From Dipteris shenzhenensis (lineage: Eukaryota > Polypodiophyta > Polypodiopsida > Gleicheniales): 64,000 bases of DNA. The stretch is taken from NCBI GenBank assembly GCA_047967505.1, contig CM106538.1; one strand, written 5' to 3'. The position numbers were made by a program, and so were the translations under genes. Below the pieces are notes generated by a model. That model did not search any database. It was not told the DNA's origin and saw only the letters and a list, made by a program, of their open reading frames with translations. Below, piece by piece: positions 35,690-48,300 of the stretch (position 1 is the stretch's first letter; the number at the start of each line of letters is the position of its first letter).

Positions 35690-37245
35690 TGTCTTCACAG
35701 TGCAATGTTCTCACAATTGTCATGATCCCCTATGATGCACGCATTGCAGAAACAAGAAAGTTTTCTCATTTTAATCAGTTGGTTGTTTGAAAAGCCCCAT
35801 ATGCTGTGTAGACCACGAACTCCTTTAATTTTCTCGCAATCGTGCTAGCTTCTCCTTTGCACTTCATCCACTTTCACTTCATAGAACACTCTGCATACTA
35901 TAGTATACTTAAGGCTTTGTTTACTGTATGTTGAATGCGCTCCTGTGGAGAGGTTGGTTGTAAGCCATGTTACAACATCATGGACATCATTGAGTTTTTC
36001 TTGGGAGCATGCTAATTGGTGTTTAAACAGAGCTTGCTTAATAATAGCACCACATCCATCATGTTCACCCTTCCATGGGTAGACCCAAAGAAATTCCACA
36101 TCATGTCTAAACCGGTCACGGATTTGAACCTTGAGACAAAGTAGAATCCACATGCTGATTTAAATTGAGAGGCAGCACCATCTGACCACACCCAATGTTG
36201 TTTTATATTTTTTGCATGGGGATTTTCCTTTTTAACCATTCCCAATGCAGTAGAAAAGCATGCTGCACAAATAGGGTGTCATGTTCCCTATCATCTGAAA
36301 TGTAGAAATGGTAAGTGTGTTGCACTGACCTAGACTCTTGTGAGTCATCAAGCAGATTGGCATTAGCCATGGAAGAATCAAGCAAATGACTATATGTGAT
36401 ATGCATAAGAATTGTTATCAGCTTGTTGTACCAGTGAGCACTTTGTTTCTCATCTTGTTTTGGTCAAAGTATCCCACTCTGGCATGGGTACCATCTGGTG
36501 CTCATACTCTCATAAAGAATAATTTTTTGCAAAATCTATGATAGATACAATAGTGTCATGGGGAAAATTGGCAAGGCACGTCCTGAATCGCTTATCCTGC
36601 CAATTGGTCGTAAAATTGTGAAGCACATATTTTGGGATGGATTGAACCACGTGACCTACAAGCTCCCTTGGCTAGGTGCTCTTATATGATAGTAGCCATC
36701 TCTTTTTATCGAATCCTTCAACATTGACATATTCAAATCTTCTCCATTTTAGAGCAATGTGGTTGTCTTCCCTCATTTCATTTGGACAGACATTGAATGT
36801 TTTCTTCTTTAGCTTCAAATTGCAATGCTTTGCATATGCCGCGAATGCATTCAATCCTGTGCCACTCATGGTCTCCTTTTGGACAAACCACTGGCTACAA
36901 AACCTGCCCTCCCTTGCAATGCATGATGAGGATCCAGGTGGCCTACAGACTGCACATTCATTGGGGAGGCATGGGCATCGATCCCCATGGAGCAATGCTC
37001 CAACATGACCAAATTTGAAGTCATTCATAGCTTCCCGGGCCAGGTCAAAGTCTATGTGTGTTTTGCAACAACAAACATTTCAATCTTTGAGTTTCCTGAC
37101 ATACTAGGGCTTACAATGCTCAAAGCTCCTTTGCCCAATTGAAATGTCTAGATTATGATCCACAACTTGAGATACAAGTTTGTCTGCTGACCAAACATGC
37201 AGGAACAACAGAACAATGAGCCCTCTTTTTGCTACTACTAAAAGA
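35690..37245 (-). pseudogene. WSDG-type transposase-like protein, central and C-terminal part
   Basis: Reading the minus strand: CCCKTHIDFDLAREAMNDFK (about 37070-37010), a Cys-rich region (36672-37028), HDTIVSIIDFAKNY (about 36560-36520), FYISDDREHDTLFVQ (about 36300), VWSDGAASQFKSACGFYF (about 36190-36140), WNFFGSTHGR, then, after a one-base frameshift near 36080, HDGCGAIIKQALFKHQ. A final GLHSIWGFSNN and CFCNACIIGDHDNC follow (about 35820-35710). The order IDFAxNY, WSDGxxxQFK, HGxGxxDGxGAxxK is that of a widespread family of uncharacterised RNase H-like, probably transposase-derived proteins. It is broken by stops and at least two frameshifts. Confidence 0.6.
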
Positions 37246-37297
37246 ATACAAAACATGGTCTAATTAAAGTAAATAATAAAGCAAAACAATTTTCAAC

Positions 37298-37945
37298 CAT
37301 TGCGCTAGTTTAGGATAGTCACAATTTCAATCATTGGGCTAGTTTAGGACACGTTTAGGACAGTCACAGTTTCAACCACTGGGATGGTTTAGCCTGACAG
37401 TCTCAACTTCACACCTTAGACAATAACAAGTATATTTCTTTTCATTTTTGAATTTCACCATTAGAAAATAACAATATATTGATTTTCATTTCTGAATTCC
37501 ACAATTTAATAGTGGTATATGACCCGAATAGCAAGAAATTAAATTTAACGAATTTAGTACAAAGAAACACAATAATTTCAACCATTGGGTTGGTTAATAA
37601 CTAATGTCTATCCAACCACGCTGGTTCAGGACAATCACATAACTGGTGATTGAGCTGAAGCAACCACAGTTGCATGATGTTCCAACCACCGGGCTGGTTT
37701 AGTAAAATAACAATATATTGCAAAATATATTGCTGTTAACAACTAATGTCTGTCAGCCTGTCTGTTCAGCCATGCTGGTTTAGGACAATCATATCACTGG
37801 CTATTGAGTTAAACCAGCCTACTGTTGCATGATGTTCCAACCACTGGGCTCAATCGCATTTAGTCCAAGCCTAGTTTAAGAAAAGAAACAAGTAAACTAT
37901 CTCAAAGCTCAATCACAAATAACCATCGGGTTGGTTTAGGCACCA
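37298..37945 (-). repeat. Inverted motif cluster, AACCACTGGGCTGGTTTAG type (right)
   Basis: Repeated copies of CAACCATTGCGCTAGTTTAG, CAACCACTGGGATGGTTTAG, CCAACCACGCTGGTT, CCAACCACCGGGCTGGTTTAG and AACCATCGGGTTGGTTTAGG, the reverse orientation of the left cluster. GACAATCACATAACTGG and TTGCATGATGTTCCAACCAC are repeated with them. The cluster fills the presumed intron between the two coding blocks. Confidence 0.7.
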
Positions 37946-37950
37946 CTAAC

Positions 37951-38813
37951 CTGCGTTGTATCTAGCATGTGTATGATGTGCTCCTCAAACATTTTTTGTC
38001 CTGTCTGCTTCTTACAGATGTCCTTTCTATTTGGAGAAACTCTCGTATTTTCGTGCCAAAACATCATAACTGTAGCAATGAGTTCCGCACTTAGACTGTC
38101 TCTCCTTTTCTTGCGTTTTGTTGAAGCCCACAGACTTCGAGCAGACTTCTCGGATCGAGATGATCGTGCATTGCTTTTGCTCTATGTTCAACCGCTGGAG
38201 CCATGTTGGTCCTTTTGATTGACAACATCTTCGACATTGTGCGCCCAAGCCATTTCTCCTTTGTTTCAGGGGACACCAACATAGCTAATGTCACCCTCTT
38301 TGCAGCTAGTTGATCTAAGTTGTGCACCCCTTTCACTTTCTATAGGCCATTTCTCAAGTGAGAGAAGATCGCCTCTTGGGCCTGTATCTCCCGAGGTGTT
38401 GGTAGGGTTGTTACTCTATGAATTTTAGGGTGTAGGCTAAAGCTTGTGAAGACTCGAGACTGGTAATCACCTGAATGGCCTGATGAACATTGCTGCATCG
38501 AATGCTCCCACCAATCCTGACACCACAGCTCGTGTTCTTCGCTCCGATGGCAATGATCGAATGCATGCATCTGCAACCGCTTTTTGTTGCTGCTTTGCAA
38601 GGAGTCTTCTTTGTTCTCATTGTTTCTCCCTTCGTAGATGTTGCAAAAGTGTCTTCCATTGCCGATTCGATACTGTGCTAGTGCTTTCCTCGACCCACAC
38701 TCTATTCCTTGTGCCTTGACTTGGCTTTTTGGCTTTCCTGTCTCGTAGCCTCTATTTGCTTCTCTTGCAAGCCATGGTGAGCTGCATGTTGTCATTGACG
38801 CCATAGAATACAC
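37951..38813 (-). pseudogene. WSDG-type transposase-like protein, N-terminal exon
   Basis: A minus-strand frame near 38140-37951 reads SLWASTKRKKRRDSLSAE, then NTRVSPNRKDICKKQTG and MFEEHIIHMLDTTQ. It ends at a splice donor, CGCAG|GTTAGT (intron from 37950). The 'NxRVSPNxKD' phrase is characteristic of the N-terminal part of the same family, so this joins the downstream block across an intron of about 700 bp. Further upstream (38340-38813) the frames disagree, indicating frameshifts. I did not find a convincing start codon. Confidence 0.5.
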
Positions 38814-39041
38814 CTAGAGAAGCTAGCTTTGGTGAGAGGAAAGCAAAGAATAGAAGACAACTTACCCGAAAGAAGACAATGGCAAACCAAAGTTTGCACA
38901 CGGTCATGTCGAGGTGCATGCAGGTTGCAGGGAGTTTGCAAGGTGGGGGTAGGTTGCAAGGACTTAAATCTTTCAAGATTTGATGGGTGGGAGGTGTGAA
39001 AATTCAAAATTTGTGGGAATAGCAAAATTTCAGCCGCCGGT

Positions 39042-42000
39042 TGTTCCCCCTCTAACAATACATGTCAGTAGAATTGGATATACCAAACAAGTGCAATGTG
39101 GCCTAAAATGCTTCAAAACACAAATAGACCAAAGGGCACGCTATCAGGTTTGATGCTATGTATTATTAAATGCAATGACCTTTGGCATGCTTATGAGCCA
39201 TATAGCAAGCAAGTGCATGGAAAAAGAAACAATTCAAAATTGTAAATAGCATTGGATTTATTAAAATATCTTTGCACATGCACAAATTGGACTTTTCCAA
39301 CTTCTTCCATTTTAGGGTAAATCTAGATAACAATACCAACAACTATCAATGTTTTAAGACCACCATGCACTAGTCCCATTTGGATTCCAAATTTTCAATC
39401 CATTTTGATTTTCAACGAATCAAAAGAAAGTTATGGAGCGTACCCTCAAATGGGTATGCATCACTTTAGCACAACATTGGAGGCCCATTAACCCATGGAT
39501 AATGATCTCATTTAGGTGTGTCCTTGGGTTGAGGAGAAGCTCACATAGTGTACTTTAGAAATATTACTTGGTTGCATGTATGTATAGAACAAAATTTTGA
39601 TGTTTTTGAATAAATTGCTATATCCTATAGCCTTTAGGATGCATGCTTCACATGCAACATAGCACTTATAATGCTTTAACAGTCTCGTTCCAAATCCTTA
39701 TTTCATAATTTCTTGCTCTCATGTTCAAGTTTGGAATGTGTACTACAACTTGAAGACAAAGTTTACCAAATTCCGGTGAGTAGCAATGCATAAGTTATGG
39801 GTCATGCAAGATACCCATATATAGAAAAGTCCCTGAACGTCACCAAAAATGGCTACACACACCCAAGCAAACAAATACCCCCCATCATAAGCTAGGTCCT
39901 CACCTTTGCATGATACGCTACTACCTTACGTCCCACTAGGTTTTGTGGCCTGCATTACCCACTCAGATATTTGTTTGTCCCCTCCCCCACCTCATGCCTT
40001 GCCTTCTATTCTAGTGTTCCAAGTAGCCGCAGCCTTGAAAAACCCTCTTGCTCCTCTTCCGTATCCCTCACCATTGATCAACGATTCCAACCCCATCCTA
40101 GTTCCTGGTCCACTACCTCCACTCTTGGATCCATTCACCATAGAAACATTGATTTATAAGGAGCCACACACAGCTAAGTCTACATTGCCAGCACACAACC
40201 CTCCCCCATTTCATACACCTTCTTATGCCCCTACCATGCCATTGCAAGAGGGCTGCCAGAAAGAGGAAGGAGAAGAGTAGTGATGTCTAGGCAACCAGCC
40301 AAGGAGTATGTTGTAATTACCTAGCAATAGAATCAAGAAGATGGGACTACCATCTAGTAACCTCCAAATGAAAACAAAGGCAAAGCTATCACCAAGCAGT
40401 TATTGGGTGGTGACCTCGAGCCTCAACCTTAGTAGTACCCTCTCGATTAAGCTCTGTTCTAGCCACCTGGCTAAACGTGTGGAGGTATTACACACATTGT
40501 TTTTCGTTCACCATATTGTAAAGCATTCGCTACCCGCATAAATGCACAGAATTGTCCATAGGCAATACTACTTCTTGCAATATAGCAAATCAGGTAGACA
40601 TCAATCAATTACAAGTGCAATACGATTCTCTAAAGGTGGCATTTGCTTCTCTCATAGAGTATCATGAGAAGCTATCGGTAGAGAATGGCTTTGTTCATCT
40701 AGCTCCAAGAGAATTAGGTGTCTCTTTAGACTGTGGATGCCAAGCTCATGGAGGTTTGTATGCAAGTGTGCTCATAGAAATAAACATTGATCCTTGTTAC
40801 AGCCTTAGCTTTTGCTACTTTAGAAGAACTTTCTCGGTTGCAGGCCAAGAATGCAAGATTAAACTCTGAGAATGGAATTCCCTAGGGCAAGTTGTGCACA
40901 TTTGAATAGATTGAGAGATTGATGCGGATGTGCTTAGCCCCTGATCAGCATCCAAGCAAGTAGCCACTCTGACATGGACCTGATGATGAATATGACCCTT
41001 CTAGCCAAAAAGGCCATTGGTTTGCCATGCAAACTCTATCAAATGTCCACACTCTGATAGTGTCCACCAAGACAACAGGGTCCAAGACTACTGCCAGCAA
41101 AGGTACCATGAGGGCAAGCACTCAACCCACTCCTAGTGTGATGCTTGCTTCTAATGATGGGTCCACTGCCCATGCACTACTGATGCTGGAGCCTTAACCT
41201 TGCCCTCTAGACTCTGCAGCAGGGTCTTCATCACCAGGTTTTCCCCGACCTTGTCTCTTGATTGTTATTGAGCCATTGTCTCTCACCACGTTGAGGTCTT
41301 GTCAATAGCCTCGTTTACTCTCATGAATATCTTATGGGCAATTTCGGGCAAGGAAGACTTTAGAGTAGCTTAACACACACTAGATATGACATTAGTTAGT
41401 GCCTCGAATGTTGCAAATGCCTCTTGACCTTCAAACTATCAGCCTCCAATGCTTATCATTCCTTTGGATTATCTTATGGGTGAAGTTTCATTTTATGACC
41501 GTGCAGACATGGTTCGATCTCATGGTCAAGACAAAGGTAGAGCACCAACGGGCAACCTACAAGGTAGAGTGGTGAGCCCTTATGGTACAAATTCATGGAC
41601 TTCCTCAACCTACTACTCTTTGCCAACTTATTTTGTTGAGCTCCTCTGATTCATCTATTGACAGTTGCTGCCACCACAATGTGGCTCAATCTTTTGGAGG
41701 TGTGTTGAAGTCTGATCCCCAAGTGGAGTGAGCCATACATGTAGCATTAAAAGGTATAAATATACATTTGTATACTTTGAAATTGTAGATGTAGATGCAA
41801 TACAGGTGATGGTGGACACCCTGATGAGGTGCCGGTAGGCATTAATGCCTTATTTCCTTGGCCACTGATACCAACTCAAGACGTTGAGGATCTATCTACC
41901 CCAGATCTGCTATATGATAGAGATTTAGAGGAGCCTAGTGCTTCTATAGATCCTCCACCAAGTCTACCACCCATCTCTTTGCACGCCAACAACCTCCTAC

Positions 42001-43334
42001 TCAACACACTAAGGCTTATTTGACATGCATATGTTTTACAAAGATTTGGCCCCGGAGTTTTGAAGAATGACTCATTTGAGCTAGTTCATGATTTTGCTCC
42101 ACATCCGCATGGACATGAGCTCAAGTGTCAAGCGCCCGAGCAACTAGGACACACAATGGATGGTTTAACAGGTGCCCCAATCCGTGCCCGCGGTGGTGGT
42201 AGAAAATTTCAAGTAAGATTTAGGAAGTTGGCTCATTGAACCACCAAGTCGAGTAGGATAATTGCTTGTTATGAGTTTGAGTCCTAATGATTCAAGATAG
42301 TTCTAAGTCTTAAGTGAAGGTGAATGCTTGCAAGCACATGCACTGGTTACTAAAAATTGTTTACAGCTCTGGCTATTCATAAAACAAGATGAGACCCTTT
42401 TTCTTTATTATAAAATCTCACTGATTATGACTATGCTCTTTTACTCAGCTCATATGGTTTTGCCCTATCTATCACAATGTTTATATTGATGTCTATATTG
42501 TAAGTAATATTCACATTCATTTCAACACATGTCATTTTCAAAAAACATTTTCACATTTTGCATTTTCTATGTGAGAGAGGTTCTCGAGTGATTATAATCA
42601 AAATTGATGTGTGTTGTAGTAGCGGGTGTGTGCAAGCTCATTGGAAATTTATCAGACTTTTGAAAGTGCCACATTAAGTAAAGTGTATTTTATGCAACAT
42701 GACTAGTGTGCAAGCTCATTGTAAATTTGTCAGACCTTTGAAAGTGCCACATTAGGTAAAAGGTATTTTATGCAACATGACTACGAATGTGACCTTGTAT
42801 TTTATGCATCATGACTAGGGATTTGACCTTGTTCCAATTGCCCATCTTGTAATCCACATGAATGGACCATATCCAGAAGCTCTAAAGTGCTATGTCTCCC
42901 TTATTTCCTCCTAAGAAAAACTTTCTAGCAACTTCATTAACTTGGTGATCCATGGAAAGTTTATACTAAAAAGTAAAGTGAACTCCCAATCAAAATCCCA
43001 TAATGTAAGATTATGCGCCAAGAAGTTTATCTAATAGCCTACCAAATCAAGGCCCTTCATCATCTATAATATTAGCACATACTCCTCTTTAGATAATTTA
43101 ATGTGATTTGCTCCTCCCTCTTAAGAATAACATGTCTTGTTGTCCAAGATGTAGGCTTTAATGAGAAGATGATTTTAGATAATTTAATATGTGATAATTT
43201 TAGATGTGATTTGCTCCTTCCTCTCAAGAATAACATGTCTCGTTGTCCAAGACGTACACTTCAATGAGAAGAATTCAGCTCTATTTTTATGGTAGATATT
43301 GGCCATGATAAAATATAGGATTTGAGGATGGCTC
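39042..43334. other. Unassigned 4.3 kb with weak plus-strand frames and small tandem repeats
   Basis: 39906-40280 (124 codons, proline-rich), 40552-40869 (105 codons, first half mildly helical) and 41829-42023 are the longest plus-strand frames. 41829-42210 ends near a possible splice donor (TTTCAAGTAAGA). They could be parts of one degenerate gene, but no domain is recognisable. Tandem duplications: a 79-bp unit starting GTGTGCAAGCTCATT at 42627 and 42706, and a ~103-bp unit containing AATAACATGTCTTGTTGTCC at about 43105 and 43208. Confidence 0.4.
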
Positions 43335-43577
43335 TCGGGGGGGTCACTCATCATATGTAACCCTATCACGTGAGTTCAATAGAAGGATATATTTAATATC
43401 TAAATTATACAAAAGTTAATTTACATAAGGGAGTATTTAAAACAATTTTGGAAAAAATTTACAGATTTGTATAGAAAAAGGGTACATTTTATTAATGAAA
43501 ATTTTACAGATAAGGGATTTTAAAAATAGGCCTTGAACGCACGTGATATAGAGGGTTTATACATAGTGACCCCCCGA
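43335..43577. mobile_element. MITE, 243 bp, opposite orientation
   Basis: Begins TCGGGGGGGTCACTCATC and ends GTGACCCCCCGA; the interior is the reverse complement of the other copies. The flanks AGGATGGCTC (43325-43334) and GGGATGGCTA (43578-43587) are a 10-bp duplication with two mismatches, suggesting an older insertion. Confidence 0.87.
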
Positions 43578-43587
43578 GGGATGGCTA

Positions 43588-44087
43588 TGGATACACAAGA
43601 AGGATTTGTGACATGCAAGATGATGTATTTTGGGCCTAGAAAAATACGAGAACTGGTCTTGGATGGTTCAAAATAGGTTTTCATCCATTGCTTAAGAGGA
43701 ACAAGCTGCTCTTAAAGTGATCGCATCACTCCAACTCAACATTTTGCTTATGCTGCTAAAAAAAGTACGTTGCAGATTCCCAGCTCACAAAGCGAAGCAT
43801 AACTTTGAAGCTCAATGTGGAGTAATTCTCACCAGACACCAATTTCATTTGATTAACGTGCAACACGATCTAAAACCTTGTCGAGCTTTTACGTTTTCGG
43901 AGGTCTTCTCATTGAGTGGGAATGCGATCACCTACAGAAGCGACTTTATCCACATTTAACGTTTGTTCGACGATAACATATATTCTATATGTCTCGTTCG
44001 TAGATTGAACAAACAAGTTCCATCGAAGGGAATTAATGCTCTAAGCTAAAAGAGGCAAAGCACCATAGCAAAGCTAGAATGAATATG
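43588..44087. other. No recognised gene between MITE and CACTA element
   Basis: One 80-codon plus-strand frame (43717-43959) without a motif. Nothing else to support. Confidence 0.4.
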
Positions 44088-44186
44088 GAACACTACTATA
44101 CACAGATCCTATTGCGATGTTTAAGTACTGACGTTTAGCATGTGCGGGGTGCTAATCATCGGTATGGGAAGCGCGTCCTGTAAAGC

Positions 44187-44301
44187 GTCGCTATATAGCG
44201 ACTTTAGGCAAATGTCGCTATATAGTGACGATTACAAAAGTCACTATAGCGACTTTAAAGTGTTTCTATATAGTGACACTAAGATACTATTTTATAGTGA
44301 C
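44187..44301. promoter_or_regulatory. Left subterminal repeats, GTCGCTATATAGCGAC palindromes
   Basis: Full copies at 44187-44202 and 44214-44229 (one base off), then degenerate copies at about 44240, 44264 and 44291, spaced 24-28 bp. In CACTA elements such motifs bind the element-encoded TNPA-type protein; binding here is inferred. Confidence 0.8.
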
Positions 44302-44502
44302 ATTTTCCAGAGAGATTTTTTACTCATATAGGCCTTAAAAGTTAGTTTTTTTCGATGACAAATTTTTTTAAATTCTCATACATGTTTGATCTTTTGAGAG
44401 AATAAAAGTATGAGAGCATGTACATCAAGCCTTTGAAGCTCATATATTCATGTCCAAGTTTGAGATGAAAAAAATTAATGAAGAGCATTTACATCAACTG
44501 TT

Positions 44503-45175
44503 TCATCTTAAGCCAAGTCTAAAGGTGCCAAACAAGTCTATCTCTAACTCTATACCAAGTTGATCTCTTATATCATCATCGTACTCTAGCATCGTACGTT
44601 TACCTAAAAGTACTTGATCATCTTCTTCAATAAAGCGTGGTGATTCTTGATGATCGTTGTCTTCTTCCTCAATATCGTGATCTCCATCTTCCTCCCGTAC
44701 GATGTCATTATGCGCATCTTCCTCTTGGCTCATATTGTGGTCTTCATCTTCTTCGAAAGATTCATCGGGATCAATTGGATCTGGCATTGGTAGTGGCATC
44801 TCCATATCCACCTACTCACAGTGCTCAGGAAGAACAAAAGTATCACTTTCATCGGTCCAATGTTTGGTGGAGTCTATTGCAAAGAATCCGCTACTATCTT
44901 TTCTCACTGTCGCATGGGGACCGTTGTAAATAGTTCTAAACCATTTTACCTCAAGAATGAAAATACTAAATCGTCTAAAATCAACTTCATAGATTTCGCA
45001 TATGGTTCCACAATAATCCAACTGTGAGGAGAGAAGATTGGTATCCGAAGCACTTGCTCGGCTATCTTGTGTGAAGTTAGCCATGACTCCACAATCATAC
45101 ATGACTCTCTTTGAATCGATGTGTTCCACGCGAAAATGTCATCCGTATGACCATAATACACTGTACTTTTTGTAC
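44503..45175 (-). pseudogene. CACTA transposase 3' part: DUF4216-like domain and acidic tail
   Basis: Minus strand 45129-44812 reads EHIDSKRVMYDCGVMANF, then DYCGTICEIYEVDF and VKWFRTIYNG, the pattern of DUF4216 found C-terminal in CACTA transposases. A TAG at 44812-44814 separates it, in the same frame, from an extremely acidic tail (44811-44503, D/E-rich repeats such as EEDEDHNMSQEEDAHND). An in-frame TGA occurs just upstream of the first block. A possible splice acceptor (TTTTACAG) lies near 45178. Confidence 0.7.
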
Positions 45176-45300
45176 TGTAAAAGAGCATCATTAAAACAAT
45201 GACGATGTATCTATTTTATAGCGTATATTGCCACAAATAATTACTTAATTACATCAAGAGGCAGGAAACTTACATGCATCATACATCTAGATGATAACTC

Positions 45301-48300
45301 TCACTTGCGCTCGTTTATTGTCTCTCCATCGCGTTCGGCTTTACGTAGAGCCAGTTGTAGCCAATCAAGTGACATGTGAGTGGGGAGAAGAGTCAGATCC
45401 CGTGGATATGGTTGCGATCGCCTGTACATTACTCTGAATCTCGTCCTTGCATTTATTCCTTCTGCTTTGGCCACTTCATATCTCTCAATCCACTTCTGCA
45501 TCTCAGGGCTATTGAGGATACAAGAATTATTGAATTTCTCCATTTGCTCTTCACTCATATTTCTTTCAATCCCTTTTCCTTGGGGAACCTTGCCAACGAT
45601 GCGATCATCATCCTTGTTATGCCAAGCTTGCAGCATATCGGGATCCATGGATGCAAGAAACTCCGTGATATATACTAATGACTCTTGCACAAGCCATCCC
45701 TCTGCCATGCTTGCTTCTGGTCTTGCTCTTTGTCTTACAAATCCTTTCAAAGTTTTCATAAACTGCTCGAGAAAAAACATCCATCGATTATGAACAGTAC
45801 TTGCAATAGCCACCTCATCAACTATGTGCACAAGCAAGTGGACTTGAGTTGTCATAATGCTCGAGGGAAAGTGCTTCTCAAGCAAGCATACAGCTTCGAT
45901 GGATTCCACCCTAGCCTTCTTAATGCTTGATATGGAGATCTCTTTTTGAGATATCCACCTATTTCACATGTCCATGTAAGATATTTTCATAATCAGTCTA
46001 TAGATTAATCAGCTTAAATTGAAGAAAATGCAATCGATGCGATTTGATGGTAAGCATACCTCACAATACCAGTGCTCTTGAATATAGCATTTCTAACATC
46101 TTCTTGTAAGCACCCTTTTATTGTAATTGGGAGGATGAACTATCAAAGCAACAAAGAAGTCATGTCAACAATATAACATAATCATAATTATGCTAATGCA
46201 TCACGATTATCGGTACACTAATTCTACAGCTTAGAATACCTGTAAGACCTTGTGCCAATCATGGGACTTGAGCCCACTAAGCTTATGGTCCTTTGAAAAT
46301 GCTCCTTTCAAGCAACACATGTACCCTATCAGTGTTTAAAAAGAGGCAATGTCTGCCTTGACCGTTGCCTCCTCCCTTGTAGAGAGGATCCACGTTGCTT
46401 TCGCGAGGACAACTTTTCCCGAAGCATGCACTTGGGGCTACAAACGAGGGGGATGAGCATTTTTCGAGCGAAATCTTCCGAGCATTTGAGCAAAGGAAAA
46501 AAAAAGCTTCCAACTATGTAAAAATATGGCAAAAATAGATCAGAACAAAACCTAGTTTCACTTAGAAATATGCAAAGTAGTATAGCAATTTCTAATTTAT
46601 ACACAAATATTTACATGAATCTTTGGGAATGGTGAGTAACATAATGGGAGGATTTTTAAGAAACCCACGTGTAGAGTAGACTTCTCTATAAAAATTCCCT
46701 TATGATCCTTCTTACAACTTTTACTTAATAGGGGGTGACATTTAAAATCCTCTCTCAACCTAGCCTATGAAAGGGTTTATCCAAAGAAACCTCATTGAGG
46801 TAAGCCATCAAGGTAGTTTCGCCAGAGAAACCCCTTTGAAGTAGGTCTTCCAAGGTACTACCATGGACAACACTTTTAAAATTGGCATAATTTTCACATC
46901 CAATGTCCAAATATAGTCATTCAACCACTTAAATTGATCGGAAAACCCCATTAGAGGACATCTCTGGGGTTATATTTTGAAAAATATTTCATCTTTAGCA
47001 TTAAATATTACATATATTATATGAGAGTGATATATAAGTTCGAATTAATACTTATTTATAGTAATTTAAACTTCTTTAGAAACATATCCATAAATATCTA
47101 GTTATCTATGCTATTAAAATGCTAGAAAGCTCTTGTCATATTGATATAAATGTGTTTAATAAGTAATTATATATGTATAATATTATTACATTGAGAGTGA
47201 TTATGAGGGATGTTTCTTAACGGAATTATTTTTCAACACTTTTTGAAGGTAATGGCAAGGGTACAAAGGATGTCTATGAAGAAGAAAATTTGTGTTATGT
47301 AAAATTGAATGAGTGACAATTCTGTATGTTTTTATGATAAAGGGATCTAGTTCTAGTGAAAATAAAAGTGTAAAAACCATGTTTCCTAAAGAAATATGAA
47401 TTTTTAAATCTCTTGAAAAACACGCTCAGATAAATCCGCTCAAAGGTTTTTGCTCGTAAAATTGACGCATCCACAAACGAGACATCCTATTCATAGCACG
47501 CAAGTCTTCTCGCACTCCTCTCGAGTCTTTGGAACCAACCAAGTGTGCCCAAATAGTAGCCCCCACATTCTTGAAGATATGCATGGGATCCAAGAGATGA
47601 TTGATTTGTAACTGACCCCAATAAGGAAGCTCGTGAAAGATCGATAGCCTCTTCATACCAGGAGGACGTTCCTCTCCATTCTCCCTCCAAGCTTGAATCC
47701 AGTCACTTGCCTTCAAATATGATGGTGGTGGATCAAGTTGACCTCCATGTGTGAGATGGTCCAGCGGAAGGTATCGAGCATGACCTTCATAAACATTTTT
47801 CCTCATATGTTTGGAGTATCGTGCAAGCGATTTCAAATCCGGTCCACAAACAGGACAAGCATGGTACCCACTTGTAACAAGTCCTGCACGCGTGCATGAA
47901 TGTGTTAGTATAAGACATGCATGCGAAAGAGAGTCATAAAAGCATAATCCTATATTATACTTGTAGAGACACAACCACGTACCTGCGCACTCTCCATATC
48001 TTGGGTAGTCATGCATGGTCCACATCAAGATACCCCTGACCAAAATATCATTGGTATGTCTAGGAGCTTTGGAAATATCAAAGACCCGCACTCCTCTCCA
48101 TAGTATCTGTAACTCCTCTATTAAAGGTACCATGTACACATCCATATTTTTTGACTTGTACTTCCCTGGCACAAGTAGTGCAAGCATGAGGTGTCCCTTT
48201 TTTATTGTTAGCCATGGTGGGATATTGTAATTCACCACGACTATGGGCCATGTCGACCAAGATGTCGAGCGTAATCCGAAAGGATTCACGCCGTCCATGG

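Larger units (their letters stand above)
34512..39041 (-). mobile_element. Degenerate DNA transposon with WSDG-type transposase-like gene
   Basis: A minus-strand transposase-like gene occupies 35690-38813. It is bracketed by possible terminal inverted repeats, CCCGATGGTTGAAATTT at 34512-34528 and its imperfect complement AAATTTCAGCCGCCGG at 39025-39040. Many copies of a CCAGCACGGTGGTT-like motif lie left of the gene, and inverted copies lie in its presumed intron. Repeated motif clusters in opposite orientation are typical of transposase-binding subterminal regions. The exact ends and the target duplication could not be fixed. Confidence 0.5.

Noticed and set aside
38411-38719. Plus- and minus-strand ORFs at 38.4-38.7 kb as separate genes
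   Set aside because: They overlap in conflicting frames within the probable N-terminal coding region of the WSDG-type gene and are best read as frameshifted pieces or shadows.
34512-39041. A target site duplication for the WSDG-type element
   Set aside because: The similar ends are short and imperfect and I could not find matching flanks, so no duplication is claimed.
44637-44933. Plus-strand ORF of 98 codons in the CACTA element
   Set aside because: It is antisense to the acidic tail and DUF4216 region of the transposase.
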